DNA of 64,000 nucleotides from Alphaproteobacteria bacterium (GTDB lineage Bacteria; Myxococcota_A; UBA796; GCA-2862545). The notes beneath the pieces were generated by a model. The model worked only from the letters and a program-made list of their open reading frames with translations, did no database searches and had not been told where the DNA came from. The position numbers were made by a program, and so were the translations under genes. The DNA is taken from positions 1-64,000 of the forward strand of contig JACKET010000023.1 of NCBI GenBank assembly GCA_020632875.1. Reading direction: 5' to 3'. How positions within the stretch are numbered: the stretch's first letter is position 1; every line of letters starts with the position of its first letter. Positions 38,646-47,658 of the stretch are shown in pieces.

Positions 38646-38749
38646 GATGGGACCTCGGAGCCTGAAACTATCCGGATGGGCCGTCCGCGTGCGTCATTGT
38701 GTGTCGAACGGCCGGTGCGACCGTTACTCATGGAGGCTCTGGAGGCGCG

Positions 38750-40537
38750 GTGCGCGGCACCGAGGGCGTGTACGACGAGATGGTCGCGCTGCTGGAGAGC
38801 TGGCGTCCCCTGCCGGCCGAGCAGCAGATCGTGAAGCTGTGGCTGCTGGGCCTCGAGCGCGAGCAGATCGTCGCGGTGGCCTACGCCGAGTCCCGCATCG
38901 CCGAGCGCCTCGCGAAGATGCCCGTCGACGACGCCGTCCGCGAGGTCGTGCTGCACGCGCTGCGCTGGGCGTGGCGCGACGAGGAGATGCACGCCGTGTA
39001 CGTCCGCGGCGTGCTGAAGAGCCGCGGGCCCTGGGTGCGCGCGCTCGAGGCGACGCTGGCGCGGGCCCAGGGCTCGGTGGCGGGCTGGGTGAGCGCCGTG
39101 CAGCAGCACCACCGCTGGCGCGAGGCCCCCGTCGCGCGGGCGATCGCCGAGGGGCTCGAGCTGGCCGCGGTGGCGGCGGGCAAGGTGCCCGAAGAGGCGC
39201 GGGCGGCGCTGCAGTTCAAGACCTTCCGCGACTTCGCGGCCTTCAACGTCGACGCCGAGCGCACCGCCGAGCTCGCGTGGCACCGGATGGTCGAGCTCGC
39301 CGCCACGCCGGGGGTGCACGTCCCGCCCGACGACGTCGCGGCGTTCGCGCGCATGGCCGAGGACGAGGCCCGGCACGCCGCGCTGTTCGAGGTGCTGTAC
39401 GAGGCGTTCGACGACGCCGACGGGCTCCGCGCGGGCGTCGACGCAGACGTGCTCGAGGCGCGGATCGCGGCGATCGACCCGGTGATGGTGGCCTCCTCGT
39501 CGCCCGGCGTCGGCCACGGCGGGCGGGTGCAGGTCGTGCAGGGCACGCAGATCGCCGAGTGCGACGCGGCGTTCGACGCGCTGCTCGCCGACTCCGGGCT
39601 GCTCGACCGGGTCCGGCCGGGGATGCGGATCGCGATCAAGACCGTGTTCATGCGCGGCACGCACCGCGACGACCCGAGCCCGCTCGTGTGCCCGGCCCTC
39701 CTCCGCCGGCTCGCCGAGCGGCTGGTCGAGCGGGGCGGGGCAGTGTCCGTGATCGAGGCGCCGAACTTCCTCGAGCGGTTCCTGCTGCACCGCGAGGTCC
39801 ACGAGGTCGCCCGGTACTTCGACGTGCAGGGGCCGTTCGCGATCGTCGACGCCCGCGCCGACGCCGTGCCGTGCGACTACCGGCGCGGCACCGCGCAGCA
39901 GTCCATCTGCCGGACGTGGGCCGAGGCCGATCTGCGCGTGGTGTTCGGCAAGCTGGCGTCCCACCCGGTCGATGGCGCCGTGCTCGCGATCGACGCGCTC
40001 CAGGGGCTCGGGGCCCCGGCCGAGCGGTTCCTGTTCGCGGAGCGCCGCGCCGACCGCGCCACGAGCGTGCTCATGGTGCTCGACCGCCACCCGCCCGACT
40101 TCGCGCTGCTCGACGCCTGGGAGCACGTGGCGGACGGCGTGGCGGGCGTCCTCGGCACCGCCTGGCCCGCGACGCCGATGCGGTTCTACGCGGGCACCGA
40201 CGCGCTCGCGGTCGACCTCGTGGCCGCGCGGCACCTCCGCCTCCCGCTCGGGGCGTCGCACCCGCTCAAGCAGGCGATCGACTGGTTCGGGGACCCCCGC
40301 GCGGACACCGTCATCGACGGGCTCGACGCGCCGTTCGACGACTGGCGCGGCGTGTACCACACGCAGGGGTCGAGCCTGCTCGGGCTGCTGGCCTTCCCCG
40401 TGTTCGAGCGGGGCAGCGGGCGGGGCGCGCTGTTCGTGCCCCGCGCCGATCCGGCGGCCTTCCCGCCGCGCGAGGGCGCCTCGCCACTGGCCGAGGGCGC
40501 CCGCGAGGCCGTCCGGCGCCTGCTGGACCTGCCATGA
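38750..40537 (+). CDS. Ferritin-like/DUF362 fusion protein
   Basis: A 595-residue protein. The first ~240 residues are helical, with DEEMHAVYVRG (Glu79-His81 region) and AEDEARHAALFEVLYEAF (204-221) spaced like metal-binding helices of ferritin-like diiron proteins. From about residue 280 a DUF362 domain follows (IKTVFMRGTHRDDPSPLVCP, AERLVERGGAVSVIEAPNF, ASHPLKQAIDWFGDP). DUF362 proteins are often iron-sulfur or flavin-associated and poorly understood; the usual ferredoxin Cys cluster is not seen here. GTG at 38750 follows GGAGG repeats (38732 and 38741). The MFS and FHA genes follow with 4-base overlaps, so the three act together. Confidence 0.75.
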   Translation: MRGTEGVYDEMVALLESWRPLPAEQQIVKLWLLGLEREQIVAVAYAESRIAERLAKMPVDDAVREVVLHALRWAWRDEEMHAVYVRGVLKSRGPWVRALEATLARAQGSVAGWVSAVQQHHRWREAPVARAIAEGLELAAVAAGKVPEEARAALQFKTFRDFAAFNVDAERTAELAWHRMVELAATPGVHVPPDDVAAFARMAEDEARHAALFEVLYEAFDDADGLRAGVDADVLEARIAAIDPVMVASSSPGVGHGGRVQVVQGTQIAECDAAFDALLADSGLLDRVRPGMRIAIKTVFMRGTHRDDPSPLVCPALLRRLAERLVERGGAVSVIEAPNFLERFLLHREVHEVARYFDVQGPFAIVDARADAVPCDYRRGTAQQSICRTWAEADLRVVFGKLASHPVDGAVLAIDALQGLGAPAERFLFAERRADRATSVLMVLDRHPPDFALLDAWEHVADGVAGVLGTAWPATPMRFYAGTDALAVDLVAARHLRLPLGASHPLKQAIDWFGDPRADTVIDGLDAPFDDWRGVYHTQGSSLLGLLAFPVFERGSGRGALFVPRADPAAFPPREGASPLAEGAREAVRRLLDLP

Positions 40538-41745
40538 CGCCGCTGGCGCGCTTCCACGCCTTCTCGGCGCTGGTGTTCACGCCGGCCTTCGTGCCGGTCA
40601 TCGTGCTGTTCTGGCTCGACAACGGGCTCGACCTCACCGATGTCTTCCTGCTGCAGTCGCTCTACGCGATCGCCACCGTGCTGCTCGAGGTGCCCACGGG
40701 TGCCGTGGCCGACCGGCTCGGCAAGCGCACCTCGTTGCTGTGGGCGACCGTCTGCTTCCTGCTCGGGGTCGGGATGTACGGGCTGGGCACCGGGTTCTGG
40801 ACGTTCCTCGTCGCCGAGATCGCCCTCGCCGTCGGGTCGGCGTTGTTCTCGGGTGCCGACGAGGGCTTCCTGTACGACCTGCTCGTCTACGAGGGCCGCG
40901 AGGACGCGTTCACCGAGGTCTCGGGGCGCATCGGGTCCACGCGGATGCTGGTGTTCGCGGTGGCGAACCTCGTGGGCGGCCTCGTCGCGACCTGGTCGCT
41001 GCGGGCGACCTTCTTCGCGAGCCTCGTGGGGCCGGTGATCGCGCTGTTCCTGGTCCTCGGTCTCGGCGAGGCGAGCACCGTGCGCGCGGCGTCCTACGGA
41101 GGGCTGGTGCGCGACTCCCTGCGGTTCGTGCGGAAGCACCAGCTCGTTCGGTGGTACGTGCTGCTGCTCGCGGTGCTCGGCGCCTCGTCCCAGTGGCTCC
41201 TGTGGCTGTACCAGCCGTACATGGAGCTCGCGGGCTGGCCGATCTGGGCGTTCGGGCTCGGGTTCGCGGGGTTCAACCTCACCGCGGCGCTCGCCGGGCG
41301 GTACGCCGGCGCATTCGAGCGGCGGCTCGGCAGCCGCGGCGCGTTGGTGGGGCTGGGCGTGCTGCAGGTCGTGACGCCGCTCGCCATGGCGCTGCTCGTC
41401 CACCCGGTCTCGGTGCTCGCCGTCGCGGGGCACCAGGCGGTGCGCGGGATGATGCGCCCGATCGTCAATCGGCGGATCCTGCTCTACGTCTATGCCGACA
41501 AACGCTCCACGGTTCTGTCGCTCGGAACCCTGGGGAACAGGCTGCTCTTCGCAGTCACCGCGCCGATCGTCGGTGCGGTGGCTGGAATCGCGTCGCTGCA
41601 ATTGGTATTGACCCTGCAATTCGTTGCGACGGCGTCGCTGCTCGTCGCGCTGGCGTGGATGTGGCGTAGGATGCCGGAGAAGTACTTCAAGGTGAAGGAC
41701 ACTGTGCGAGCCGCGGGGATCGCGGATGGATACGGAGACGCATGA
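40534..41745 (+). CDS. Major facilitator superfamily transporter
   Basis: A 403-residue polytopic membrane protein with about 12 helices in two halves. The MFS loop 2-3 motif reads GAVADRLGKRTSLLWA (variant of GxLaDrxGrr), and EVPTG precedes it. The substrate is unknown; the shape fits a drug or small-metabolite exporter. Start ATG overlaps the DUF362 stop (ATGA) and the stop overlaps the FHA start in the same way. The last ~200 bases of the gene are noticeably richer in A/T than the neighbours (for example GCAATTGGTATTGACC). Confidence 0.85.
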   Translation: MTPLARFHAFSALVFTPAFVPVIVLFWLDNGLDLTDVFLLQSLYAIATVLLEVPTGAVADRLGKRTSLLWATVCFLLGVGMYGLGTGFWTFLVAEIALAVGSALFSGADEGFLYDLLVYEGREDAFTEVSGRIGSTRMLVFAVANLVGGLVATWSLRATFFASLVGPVIALFLVLGLGEASTVRAASYGGLVRDSLRFVRKHQLVRWYVLLLAVLGASSQWLLWLYQPYMELAGWPIWAFGLGFAGFNLTAALAGRYAGAFERRLGSRGALVGLGVLQVVTPLAMALLVHPVSVLAVAGHQAVRGMMRPIVNRRILLYVYADKRSTVLSLGTLGNRLLFAVTAPIVGAVAGIASLQLVLTLQFVATASLLVALAWMWRRMPEKYFKVKDTVRAAGIADGYGDA

Positions 41746-42692
41746 CGGTCCGGTTCGAGCTGGCGTGGCGGGGTGAAGACGGCATCGATCGTCGCGTGCC
41801 GGTGGGCGATCTGCTCACCGTGGGGCGCGGCGTCTCGAACGATCTCGTGATCCCGTCCGATCGGGTGTCCAACCAGCATGCGCGCTTCTGGGTCGAAGAC
41901 GGCGCCCTGTGGGTGAAGGACTCGGGCAGCACCAACGGCACCTTCGTGGGCGACGAACGGGTGGCCACCCGCACGAAGCTCGGCGTCGGCGACCGCGTGC
42001 GGCTCGGCCAGAACGTCACGCTCACCATCGAGTCGGGCGACGTCGAGCGCTCCCGTCCGCCCGAGTACGTCGTCGAAGACCTGCACAGCGGCATGCGCTA
42101 CCCCCTGCGCGGCACCTTCGTCATCGGCGACGGCGAGTCGCACCTCCGCGTGCCGGGCATGAAGGCCCACGTGCTCGAGGTGCGCGGAGCGGCGGTGGTC
42201 CTGTGCGTCGACGGCGAAGAGCGCGACGTCCGCCTCGGCGAGGTCGTCGAAGCCGGGCAGCTCGAGCTGCGCGTGCTGTCGATGTCCCGCCAGCCCGCCG
42301 TGCGAACGGCCCGTCCCACATGGGGTCCCGGCCACTACCACGTGCACGCCACCCTCTCGGGTCGCACGCCGCTCGCCCGGGTCTCCGACGACACCGGCAC
42401 GGCGCTCGAGGTCGAGGGCGAGACCCGCGCCACGCTGATCTACGTCCTCGCCCAGCAGGCGCTCCGCGACCGCGAAGACGGTCTCGCCCGCTCCGAAGAG
42501 GGCTGGATGGACGACGTCGATGCCGTCACGGCCGTCTGGGGCCGCACGGCCATCGGCGACGTGAGCAACCGGCTCTCCGTGGTCGTCTACCGCCTCCGCA
42601 CCGATCTGAAGAAGGCCGGCCTCGATCCGGCGTTCCTCGAGCGCGAGCGCGGCCGCATCCGGGTCCGGGCGGCGGGTATCAGCCTCGCGTAG
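41742..42692 (+). CDS. FHA-domain protein
   Basis: A 316-residue cytosolic protein. An N-terminal FHA domain (about 20-95) has the phosphothreonine-binding residues in TVGRGVSNDLVI, RVSNQHARF and DSGSTNGTFVG. A second beta-rich region (about 110-185) looks like a degenerate FHA domain. The C-terminal ~120 residues are helical, ending in a winged-helix-like segment (GDVSNRLSVVVYRLRTDLKK) as in transcriptional regulators. FHA proteins read Thr phosphorylation, and a Ser/Thr kinase is encoded at the window's right edge. ATG at 41742 overlaps the MFS stop. Confidence 0.85.
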   Translation: MTVRFELAWRGEDGIDRRVPVGDLLTVGRGVSNDLVIPSDRVSNQHARFWVEDGALWVKDSGSTNGTFVGDERVATRTKLGVGDRVRLGQNVTLTIESGDVERSRPPEYVVEDLHSGMRYPLRGTFVIGDGESHLRVPGMKAHVLEVRGAAVVLCVDGEERDVRLGEVVEAGQLELRVLSMSRQPAVRTARPTWGPGHYHVHATLSGRTPLARVSDDTGTALEVEGETRATLIYVLAQQALRDREDGLARSEEGWMDDVDAVTAVWGRTAIGDVSNRLSVVVYRLRTDLKKAGLDPAFLERERGRIRVRAAGISLA

Positions 42693-42724
42693 CCGCACCC
42701 AGCTCCCGCAGCGGTCGGGTCTCG

Positions 42725-42835
42725 GGGTCGGTGTTGGGTGTTGATTGTTGGGTCGGGGCGGGGCCTGAGTGGAGCGCCCTCCGGAGCCTCACCGACAACC
42801 GAACACCCGACACCCGAGCATCGGGACGCCCTCTT
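42725..42835. repeat. Imperfect large inverted repeat
   Basis: A GGTGTTGGGTGTTG-type left arm (from about 42739) partly complements GAACACCCGACACC (about 42803-42823), with G-C rich inner sequence able to fold further. It fills the 175-base gap between the FHA gene and the convergent DUF6165 gene, so it may act as a bidirectional 3' structure. Pairing is imperfect, and boundaries are approximate. Confidence 0.4.
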
Positions 42836-42867
42836 CGCGACAACGATCGAGCCTTCGAGCCGCCGCG

Positions 42868-43242
42868 TCAGACGTACCCCTTCTGCTCCCGCAACAGCGA
42901 GCCCGTGTACTCGCTGATGGCCGCCTTGATCCGGGCGCGCTCGTCGTTGAGCCCGTAGACGCTGCGGGCGAGGGCGACGAAGCGCGGGCCGAAATCGGCG
43001 GCGCGCTCGAGGGCCCGCAGCGCGTCCTCCACGTCCCACAGCTCGGCGTTGACCTCGCGGAGGCGCGGCAGCCCCGGGACCGCTTCGAAGGCGAGCTCGG
43101 TCTGCTCGGACCAGGCGAAGTGCAGCGCGGCGAGCTCGGTCTCGACGTGCGCGCGCTTCGCGGGGTCGGCGAGGTGGCGGCGCTTGAGCTCGAGGATCGT
43201 GATCCGGTCGACCACGTCCCCGTCGGGCACTTCGATCTTCAT
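42868..43242 (-). CDS. DUF6165-like small protein
   Basis: A 124-residue acidic helical protein. The start MKIEVPDGDVVDRITILELKRRHL matches the conserved I-x-V-P-x-G-x-x-V-D-x-x-T-I-L-E-I-K opening of DUF6165 proteins, whose function is not known; relatives are often near cell-surface sugar genes, but none are here. There is no signal or membrane helix. The next minus-strand gene ends ten bases upstream. Confidence 0.72.
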   Translation of the reverse strand: MKIEVPDGDVVDRITILELKRRHLADPAKRAHVETELAALHFAWSEQTELAFEAVPGLPRLREVNAELWDVEDALRALERAADFGPRFVALARSVYGLNDERARIKAAISEYTGSLLREQKGYV

Positions 43243-43251
43243 GTGGCCCGT

Positions 43252-43614
43252 CTATCCGGCGAGGGCGAGGACCGGGGTGGCCCGGGCGACGGCGAGGCGG
43301 TCGCGGCTGTCGCGGAGGTCGCACTCCCCCGCACACGCGAGCGCCGAGAGGGCCGTCTCGGACCAGCCGCACGCGGTGAGGTGCTTCTGGAGGGCCGTGT
43401 AGACGAGCCACTTGAGCTGCAGGATCTGGGAGACGACGAGATCCATGTCCTCGCCGTGGGCGATGGCCGCGAGGCAGTGGACCAGCGTGACGTCGAGGTC
43501 GGCGAGGAGCGTGTCGCACGCCTCGAGCGCCTCCAGGTGGGCGGGGCCGTCGAGCAGGGCGGGGATGCGACGGGCGCGGGTGACACAGTCGTTCAGCAGA
43601 TCGAGCATGGACAT
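43252..43614 (-). CDS. Small helical protein of unknown function
   Basis: A 120-residue protein, mostly helical, with leucine-rich amphipathic segments (TLLADLDVTLVHCLAAIAHG, ILQLKWLVYTALQKHL) that would suit a four-helix bundle, somewhat like FliS-type chaperones. No conserved motif supports that name. It has four Cys residues, three in the C-terminal half. Start ATG at 43614 or the second Met at 43608 are both possible; GGAGGTC lies just upstream on the minus strand and favours the first. Confidence 0.62.
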   Translation of the reverse strand: MSMLDLLNDCVTRARRIPALLDGPAHLEALEACDTLLADLDVTLVHCLAAIAHGEDMDLVVSQILQLKWLVYTALQKHLTACGWSETALSALACAGECDLRDSRDRLAVARATPVLALAG

Positions 43615-43735
43615 CGGGACCTCCAGAGGGTGGTGGTCCGACGGTCTGCAAGCGGTGCGCCGGCGGGAGAGCCGGCGTTCGACCGCGATTCGGTGTGTCG
43701 GTCGGCCGACGTCCGTCGGGGGACGTCGGTCGGCG

Positions 43736-46111
43736 TCAGACGCCGCGCTTCTTCGCGTCGAGGGCCGTGCGCTTGATCTGGCGGCGCAGCGACCACGCCG
43801 GCTTCACGCCGTTCTCGGCGGCGCGCCAGTGGCCCTCGAGGCAGTCCCGGGCGCGCTGGAGCACGTCTTCGGCCGGCTGCCCGAAGAACAGCTCGACCGC
43901 CTCCTCGATGCGCGAGACCGGCCAGATCGCGAACGCGTCGCCCTGGGCGGCCTGGACGACGTTGTGGCGGAGCATCAGGTCGCCGGCGTTGGCTGCCGGG
44001 ATGATGACGCCCTGGCTGCCCGACAGCCCGGCGGCGTTGCAGCAGTCGAAGAACCCCTCGATCTTCTCGTTCACGGCACCCACGGGCAGCACGTTGCCGA
44101 CCTGGTCGATGGCGCCGGTCATGGCGAGGTCCTGGCGGATGGGCTCGCCCGTCAGCGCGCTCAGGAGGACCACGAAGCTCGCGCCGCTCGCGCTGTCGCC
44201 GTCGATGCCGCCGTACGACTGCTCGAACGCGATGGACGCGTCGAAGGCGAGGGGATGGGGCGCGTGGACGAGCCTCCGCAGCAGACCCGTGAGGATGTGG
44301 AAGCTCTTCACGTGGATCTGGCCGGAGAGCAGGGCCTCCTGCTCGACGTTCACGGGCCCGCCGGTGCCCGGGCCGGCGGAGGCGGTGATCCGCGTGGGCA
44401 TCCCGTAGGTGAGCGGCCCGGCCTGGATCACGGCCAGGCCGTTGATCTCGCCCATCGCGCGGCCTTCGGTGAGGATGCGGATGGCGCCGCTGGCGACCTG
44501 CTCGCGGAAGCGCCTGCCTGGCCCGTCGGCGCGCTTCTTGGTGCGGTGGATCGCCTCGAGCACGTGATCGCGCACGACGGGCGCGCCGTTCGCGAGGAAC
44601 GCGGCCTCGCGCGCGATGTCGGCGAGCCGGCCGAGCCGCGCGGTGAGCTTGCCCTTCTGCGCGGCGATGCGGGCGCCGTGCTCGACGAGCGCAGCGACGG
44701 CACCCCGCTGGAACGACGGGAGCCCCTCGCGCCGCGCCAGGCCCGCCACGACGCGCGCGTAGGCCCGGATGCTCTCGGTGTCCGCGGGCAGGGTGGGGTC
44801 GAGATCCGCGAGGACCTTGAACAGCAGCGGGAAGTCCGGATCGCCCTGGTCGAGGACGTAGTACATCTCGTCGTCGCCGTGCAGGACGACCTTCACGTCG
44901 ATGGGGATGGCCGCGGGCTTGATCCCCGGCGGGCGCAGCGTGGTGGGCGCCTCGTCGGGCAGCAGCTCGACGAGCGACGTGCGCAGGCACCGCGACAGGG
45001 CCTCCCACGCGCCGTCCCGGCGGAGGAGGGCGCGGGCTTCGAGGATCAGGGTGCCCCCGTCCGCGCGGAGCAGGGCCCCGGCGCGGATGCCGAGGTGCGG
45101 CGGCGTGCTCTCGTCGGTGGGGACGTCGATCGTGCCCAGCAGCGTCTGGACGGACGGCGCGTTCTCGACGACGACCGGGCGCGGGCTGCCGGGAGGGCGG
45201 GTGAGCAGGACGTTCACCTCGAACGCGCGGACGAAGTCCACGGGCTCGTCGACGAGCGCCGGGAAGCTCTCGGACGTGTGCTTCCGGATCTGGTCGAAGA
45301 ACCGGACGGCGAGCGGGAACTCCGCCGCGAGCGGGGCGATGCGCGCCTCGAGGACGGATGCGGCGGCCTCGGAGAACAGCCGGTCGATCTTGTGGTGGTG
45401 GTCGCGCTGCACGGCCTTGGCGTGCCGGGTGACGTCCGCGAGGTGGCCGGTGAACCGGGTGATGGCGGCCATGGTCGCCGCGAGCTGCTCGGGCGCGAGA
45501 TCCCCGCGTGCGGCGGCCGCCTCGAGCTCGGACACCTGCACGGGCTCGCCGTTCACGACGGGGAGGACCCGGGTCTCGGACTCGCCGTCCTCGTCGGTCA
45601 CGCGGGCGAGCGCCAGGCCCGCTTCGGTCAGGCCCTTCTCGAAGGGGCCGGCATGCTCTGCGAGGGCGGACTCGGCGGCCAGGTCGAGCTCGCGCTTCGC
45701 GACGGCCACGGTGGTCTCGACCTCGCCCACGAGGTCTTCGCGGATGAACTCGGTGAGGGCGTTCATCGCCTTCACGAAGGCCGGCGCGCGGCCCGCGCCC
45801 AGCGACAGGAGCGCGGGGCGGTCGGGGACCTCGAAGTCCATCACGACGACGCGGTCGTGGGCGGATCCGGGCAGGGGGCCGGCACCCGCGAGCAGGTTGC
45901 GGATGAGGGCGAGCCGGCCCGTGCCCTCCTCGCCGCGGACGAACACGTGCTGGCCGGGCGCGCGGAAGGCGAGGCCGAACCGGAGGGCCTCGGCGGCGCT
46001 CTCCTGGCCCACGATGTCGTCGCAGGGCTCGAGCTCGGCGGTGGTCTCGAAGCCCAGCGCCTCGAGGGGACAGTCCCAGCGCAGCGCGTTGGGGCTCAGC
46101 GGTCGGGTCAT
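43736..46111 (-). CDS. Lon-family ATP-dependent protease (LonB-like, AAA_32)
   Basis: A 791-residue cytosolic protease. The N-terminal ATPase has a variant P-loop GEEGTGRLAL with Arg in place of the usual Lys. A long helical insert (about 140-290) follows. The C-terminal protease domain carries Ser640 in IDGDSASGASFVVLL and Lys683 in LPVGAVNEKIEGFF, forming the Ser-Lys dyad. This is the layout of bacterial Lon-like proteases of the AAA_32 group, which degrade unknown substrates. The ATG at 46111 is chosen because its protein starts MTRPLSPNALRW; a start at 46138 would overlap the upstream gene by 11 bases. Confidence 0.88.
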   Translation of the reverse strand: MTRPLSPNALRWDCPLEALGFETTAELEPCDDIVGQESAAEALRFGLAFRAPGQHVFVRGEEGTGRLALIRNLLAGAGPLPGSAHDRVVVMDFEVPDRPALLSLGAGRAPAFVKAMNALTEFIREDLVGEVETTVAVAKRELDLAAESALAEHAGPFEKGLTEAGLALARVTDEDGESETRVLPVVNGEPVQVSELEAAAARGDLAPEQLAATMAAITRFTGHLADVTRHAKAVQRDHHHKIDRLFSEAAASVLEARIAPLAAEFPLAVRFFDQIRKHTSESFPALVDEPVDFVRAFEVNVLLTRPPGSPRPVVVENAPSVQTLLGTIDVPTDESTPPHLGIRAGALLRADGGTLILEARALLRRDGAWEALSRCLRTSLVELLPDEAPTTLRPPGIKPAAIPIDVKVVLHGDDEMYYVLDQGDPDFPLLFKVLADLDPTLPADTESIRAYARVVAGLARREGLPSFQRGAVAALVEHGARIAAQKGKLTARLGRLADIAREAAFLANGAPVVRDHVLEAIHRTKKRADGPGRRFREQVASGAIRILTEGRAMGEINGLAVIQAGPLTYGMPTRITASAGPGTGGPVNVEQEALLSGQIHVKSFHILTGLLRRLVHAPHPLAFDASIAFEQSYGGIDGDSASGASFVVLLSALTGEPIRQDLAMTGAIDQVGNVLPVGAVNEKIEGFFDCCNAAGLSGSQGVIIPAANAGDLMLRHNVVQAAQGDAFAIWPVSRIEEAVELFFGQPAEDVLQRARDCLEGHWRAAENGVKPAWSLRRQIKRTALDAKKRGV

Positions 46112-46127
46112 CAGGCGGCTCGCGGGG

Positions 46128-47228
46128 TCAGAGCACACCGGTGTAGCGGTTCGCCACGGCGCCCTGTTGGGGGGTCAGCCCGACCTGCGGGACACAGCTG
46201 ACGCCGTCGCAGATGGGGGTCGGGTACATGAGGTTCGCGCCGAGGCTCTCGCGGCACGCGAAATCACCCGTGCAGTCGGGGGTGTCGTCGAGCGCGTCCC
46301 AGCTGTCGAAGGTCAGCTCGACCGGGTGGAACAGGCCGATGAAGTGGCCGGTCTCGTGGGCGATCGTCTCGCCGAGCAGCTGGACCTCGGCCGCCGAGAA
46401 GCGCCCGTCGGCCCCGGCGTGCAGCCCGGCGCTCACGGCGACGGCGCTGCGGCCGCTGGACACCATGGGGCCGGGGATGTCGCCCGCGAACCCGAACACC
46501 TGGTCGAACCCGTCGATCTCCTCGACGACGACGAGGTTCACGGCCCCGAACGGCACGGACCGCGAGATGTCCTCGTACACCAGCAGGTCGGACTGGCCGG
46601 GGGCGCCGACGATGCCCTGCGCGGTGTAGTCGAAGTACGTGATGTCGAGCTCGATCCCGATGTTGTCGTAGATGTTCCGCCACAGCGCGACGGCCTCTTC
46701 GGTGGCGACCACGATCTCGTCGTCGGCGCCGGTGCTCCCGGCGAACACGATGTTCACGCGCAGCACACCGCCCGAGAAGTCGATGTCCCGCTTCAGCACG
46801 ACGCTCACGCGCGTGTCGCCGCCCGTGTAGGCGAGCGAGGAATCGACGACGCCGATCTGCACCTTGTGGGACGTGTTGGGCCGCAGGAACCCGTCGTCTT
46901 CGGTGATCGGCCAGTTCAGGCTGACGGTGTGGCCGATGAATGCGGCGTTGGTGCGGGCCTTGTCGCTCGCGACCTCCTGATCCGCCCGGAACGGGAAGTC
47001 GGATGCGACCTGGAGCGACCGGACGTGGCAGTCGAGCGCGTCGTCGAGCGGCTCTGCCGTGACGAGCATGGCGCTCTCGCCGACCTCGGGGCGGATGGAC
47101 GCCTTGAGCTGCCCGGACTTGTTGGAGTCGAGCGTGGTGGTGAGCCGCCGGTAGTCCCCGTCGATCTCCTCGATCCAGGGAGTGCCGCAGCCGGCCGCGA
47201 CGGTGATGGCGATCAACCAGGCGCGCAT
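46128..47228 (-). CDS. Metzincin-type zinc metalloprotease lipoprotein
   Basis: A 366-residue secreted protein. The signal MRAWLIAITVAAGCGT ends in a lipobox-like AAGC (Cys14). The active-site motif is HETGHFIGLFH (residues 291-301), the extended HExxHxxGxxH of metzincins, and a downstream ANLMYPT supplies the Met-turn. The N-terminal ~170 residues are beta-rich and end in ATEEAVALWRNIYD, similar to M43/M12-like secreted proteases. It is likely anchored to the outer membrane and cuts extracellular proteins. It lies 16 bases before the Lon gene on the same strand. The start at 47228 follows GGGGGTAGCGCCG on the minus strand. Confidence 0.83.
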   Translation of the reverse strand: MRAWLIAITVAAGCGTPWIEEIDGDYRRLTTTLDSNKSGQLKASIRPEVGESAMLVTAEPLDDALDCHVRSLQVASDFPFRADQEVASDKARTNAAFIGHTVSLNWPITEDDGFLRPNTSHKVQIGVVDSSLAYTGGDTRVSVVLKRDIDFSGGVLRVNIVFAGSTGADDEIVVATEEAVALWRNIYDNIGIELDITYFDYTAQGIVGAPGQSDLLVYEDISRSVPFGAVNLVVVEEIDGFDQVFGFAGDIPGPMVSSGRSAVAVSAGLHAGADGRFSAAEVQLLGETIAHETGHFIGLFHPVELTFDSWDALDDTPDCTGDFACRESLGANLMYPTPICDGVSCVPQVGLTPQQGAVANRYTGVL

Positions 47229-47658
47229 CGGCGCTACCCCCTGAGCCCGTACAGCGTGCCCGACGGCGGGGCGGGTGGCAAGCTGGCCGAGGCTGCGCGG
47301 CGGCACGAGTGGCGCGACACGGACAGGCGGCGCGGGCGCCCGGCAACCCTTACTCCGCGCTTCGCGCCGTACGGTCCACCCCCCACCTGGCGGTGGGGAG
47401 TGGCTTTCGCCCAGCCTGGCGGACCATCGTCGAGGCGTTCGCCTCGCCGACGCTCCTGGTCCGCCGCCTCGCTTCGCTCGTTGGCATGACTGCGGGAGAG
47501 ACGGCCCGACCTGCGTCCCGGTTTCGTCGGGCGGGTCGGAGGCTTTCCCGGGGCCTGGCGAAACCGTGCCGCCGCGGTCGGTCCTGCGGCGTCTGAGGGT
47601 TGAGTTGAGGTGGTCCGACCACCCGATCACCGGTTGGCCGGTTGACCCGGATACCGGG
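47229..47658. other. Non-coding intergenic region with GC-rich stem-loops
   Basis: About 430 bases between two minus-strand genes carry no convincing gene; small ORFs here lack coding bias. The clearest structure is a stem-loop at 47418-47465 (arms GGCGGACCA / TGGTCCGCC, inner GAGGC GTTC GCCTC). Near-palindromes GGTGGTCCGACCACC (47609-47623) and ACCCGGATACCGGGT (near 47650) follow beside the SRPBCC gene end. These may include a terminator, but there is no T-tract. Confidence 0.5.

Noticed and set aside
42769..43776. A 335-residue plus-strand frame opposite the two small minus-strand genes
   Set aside because: It begins inside a non-coding repeat and has shadow-type composition; the minus-strand DUF6165 match is more convincing.
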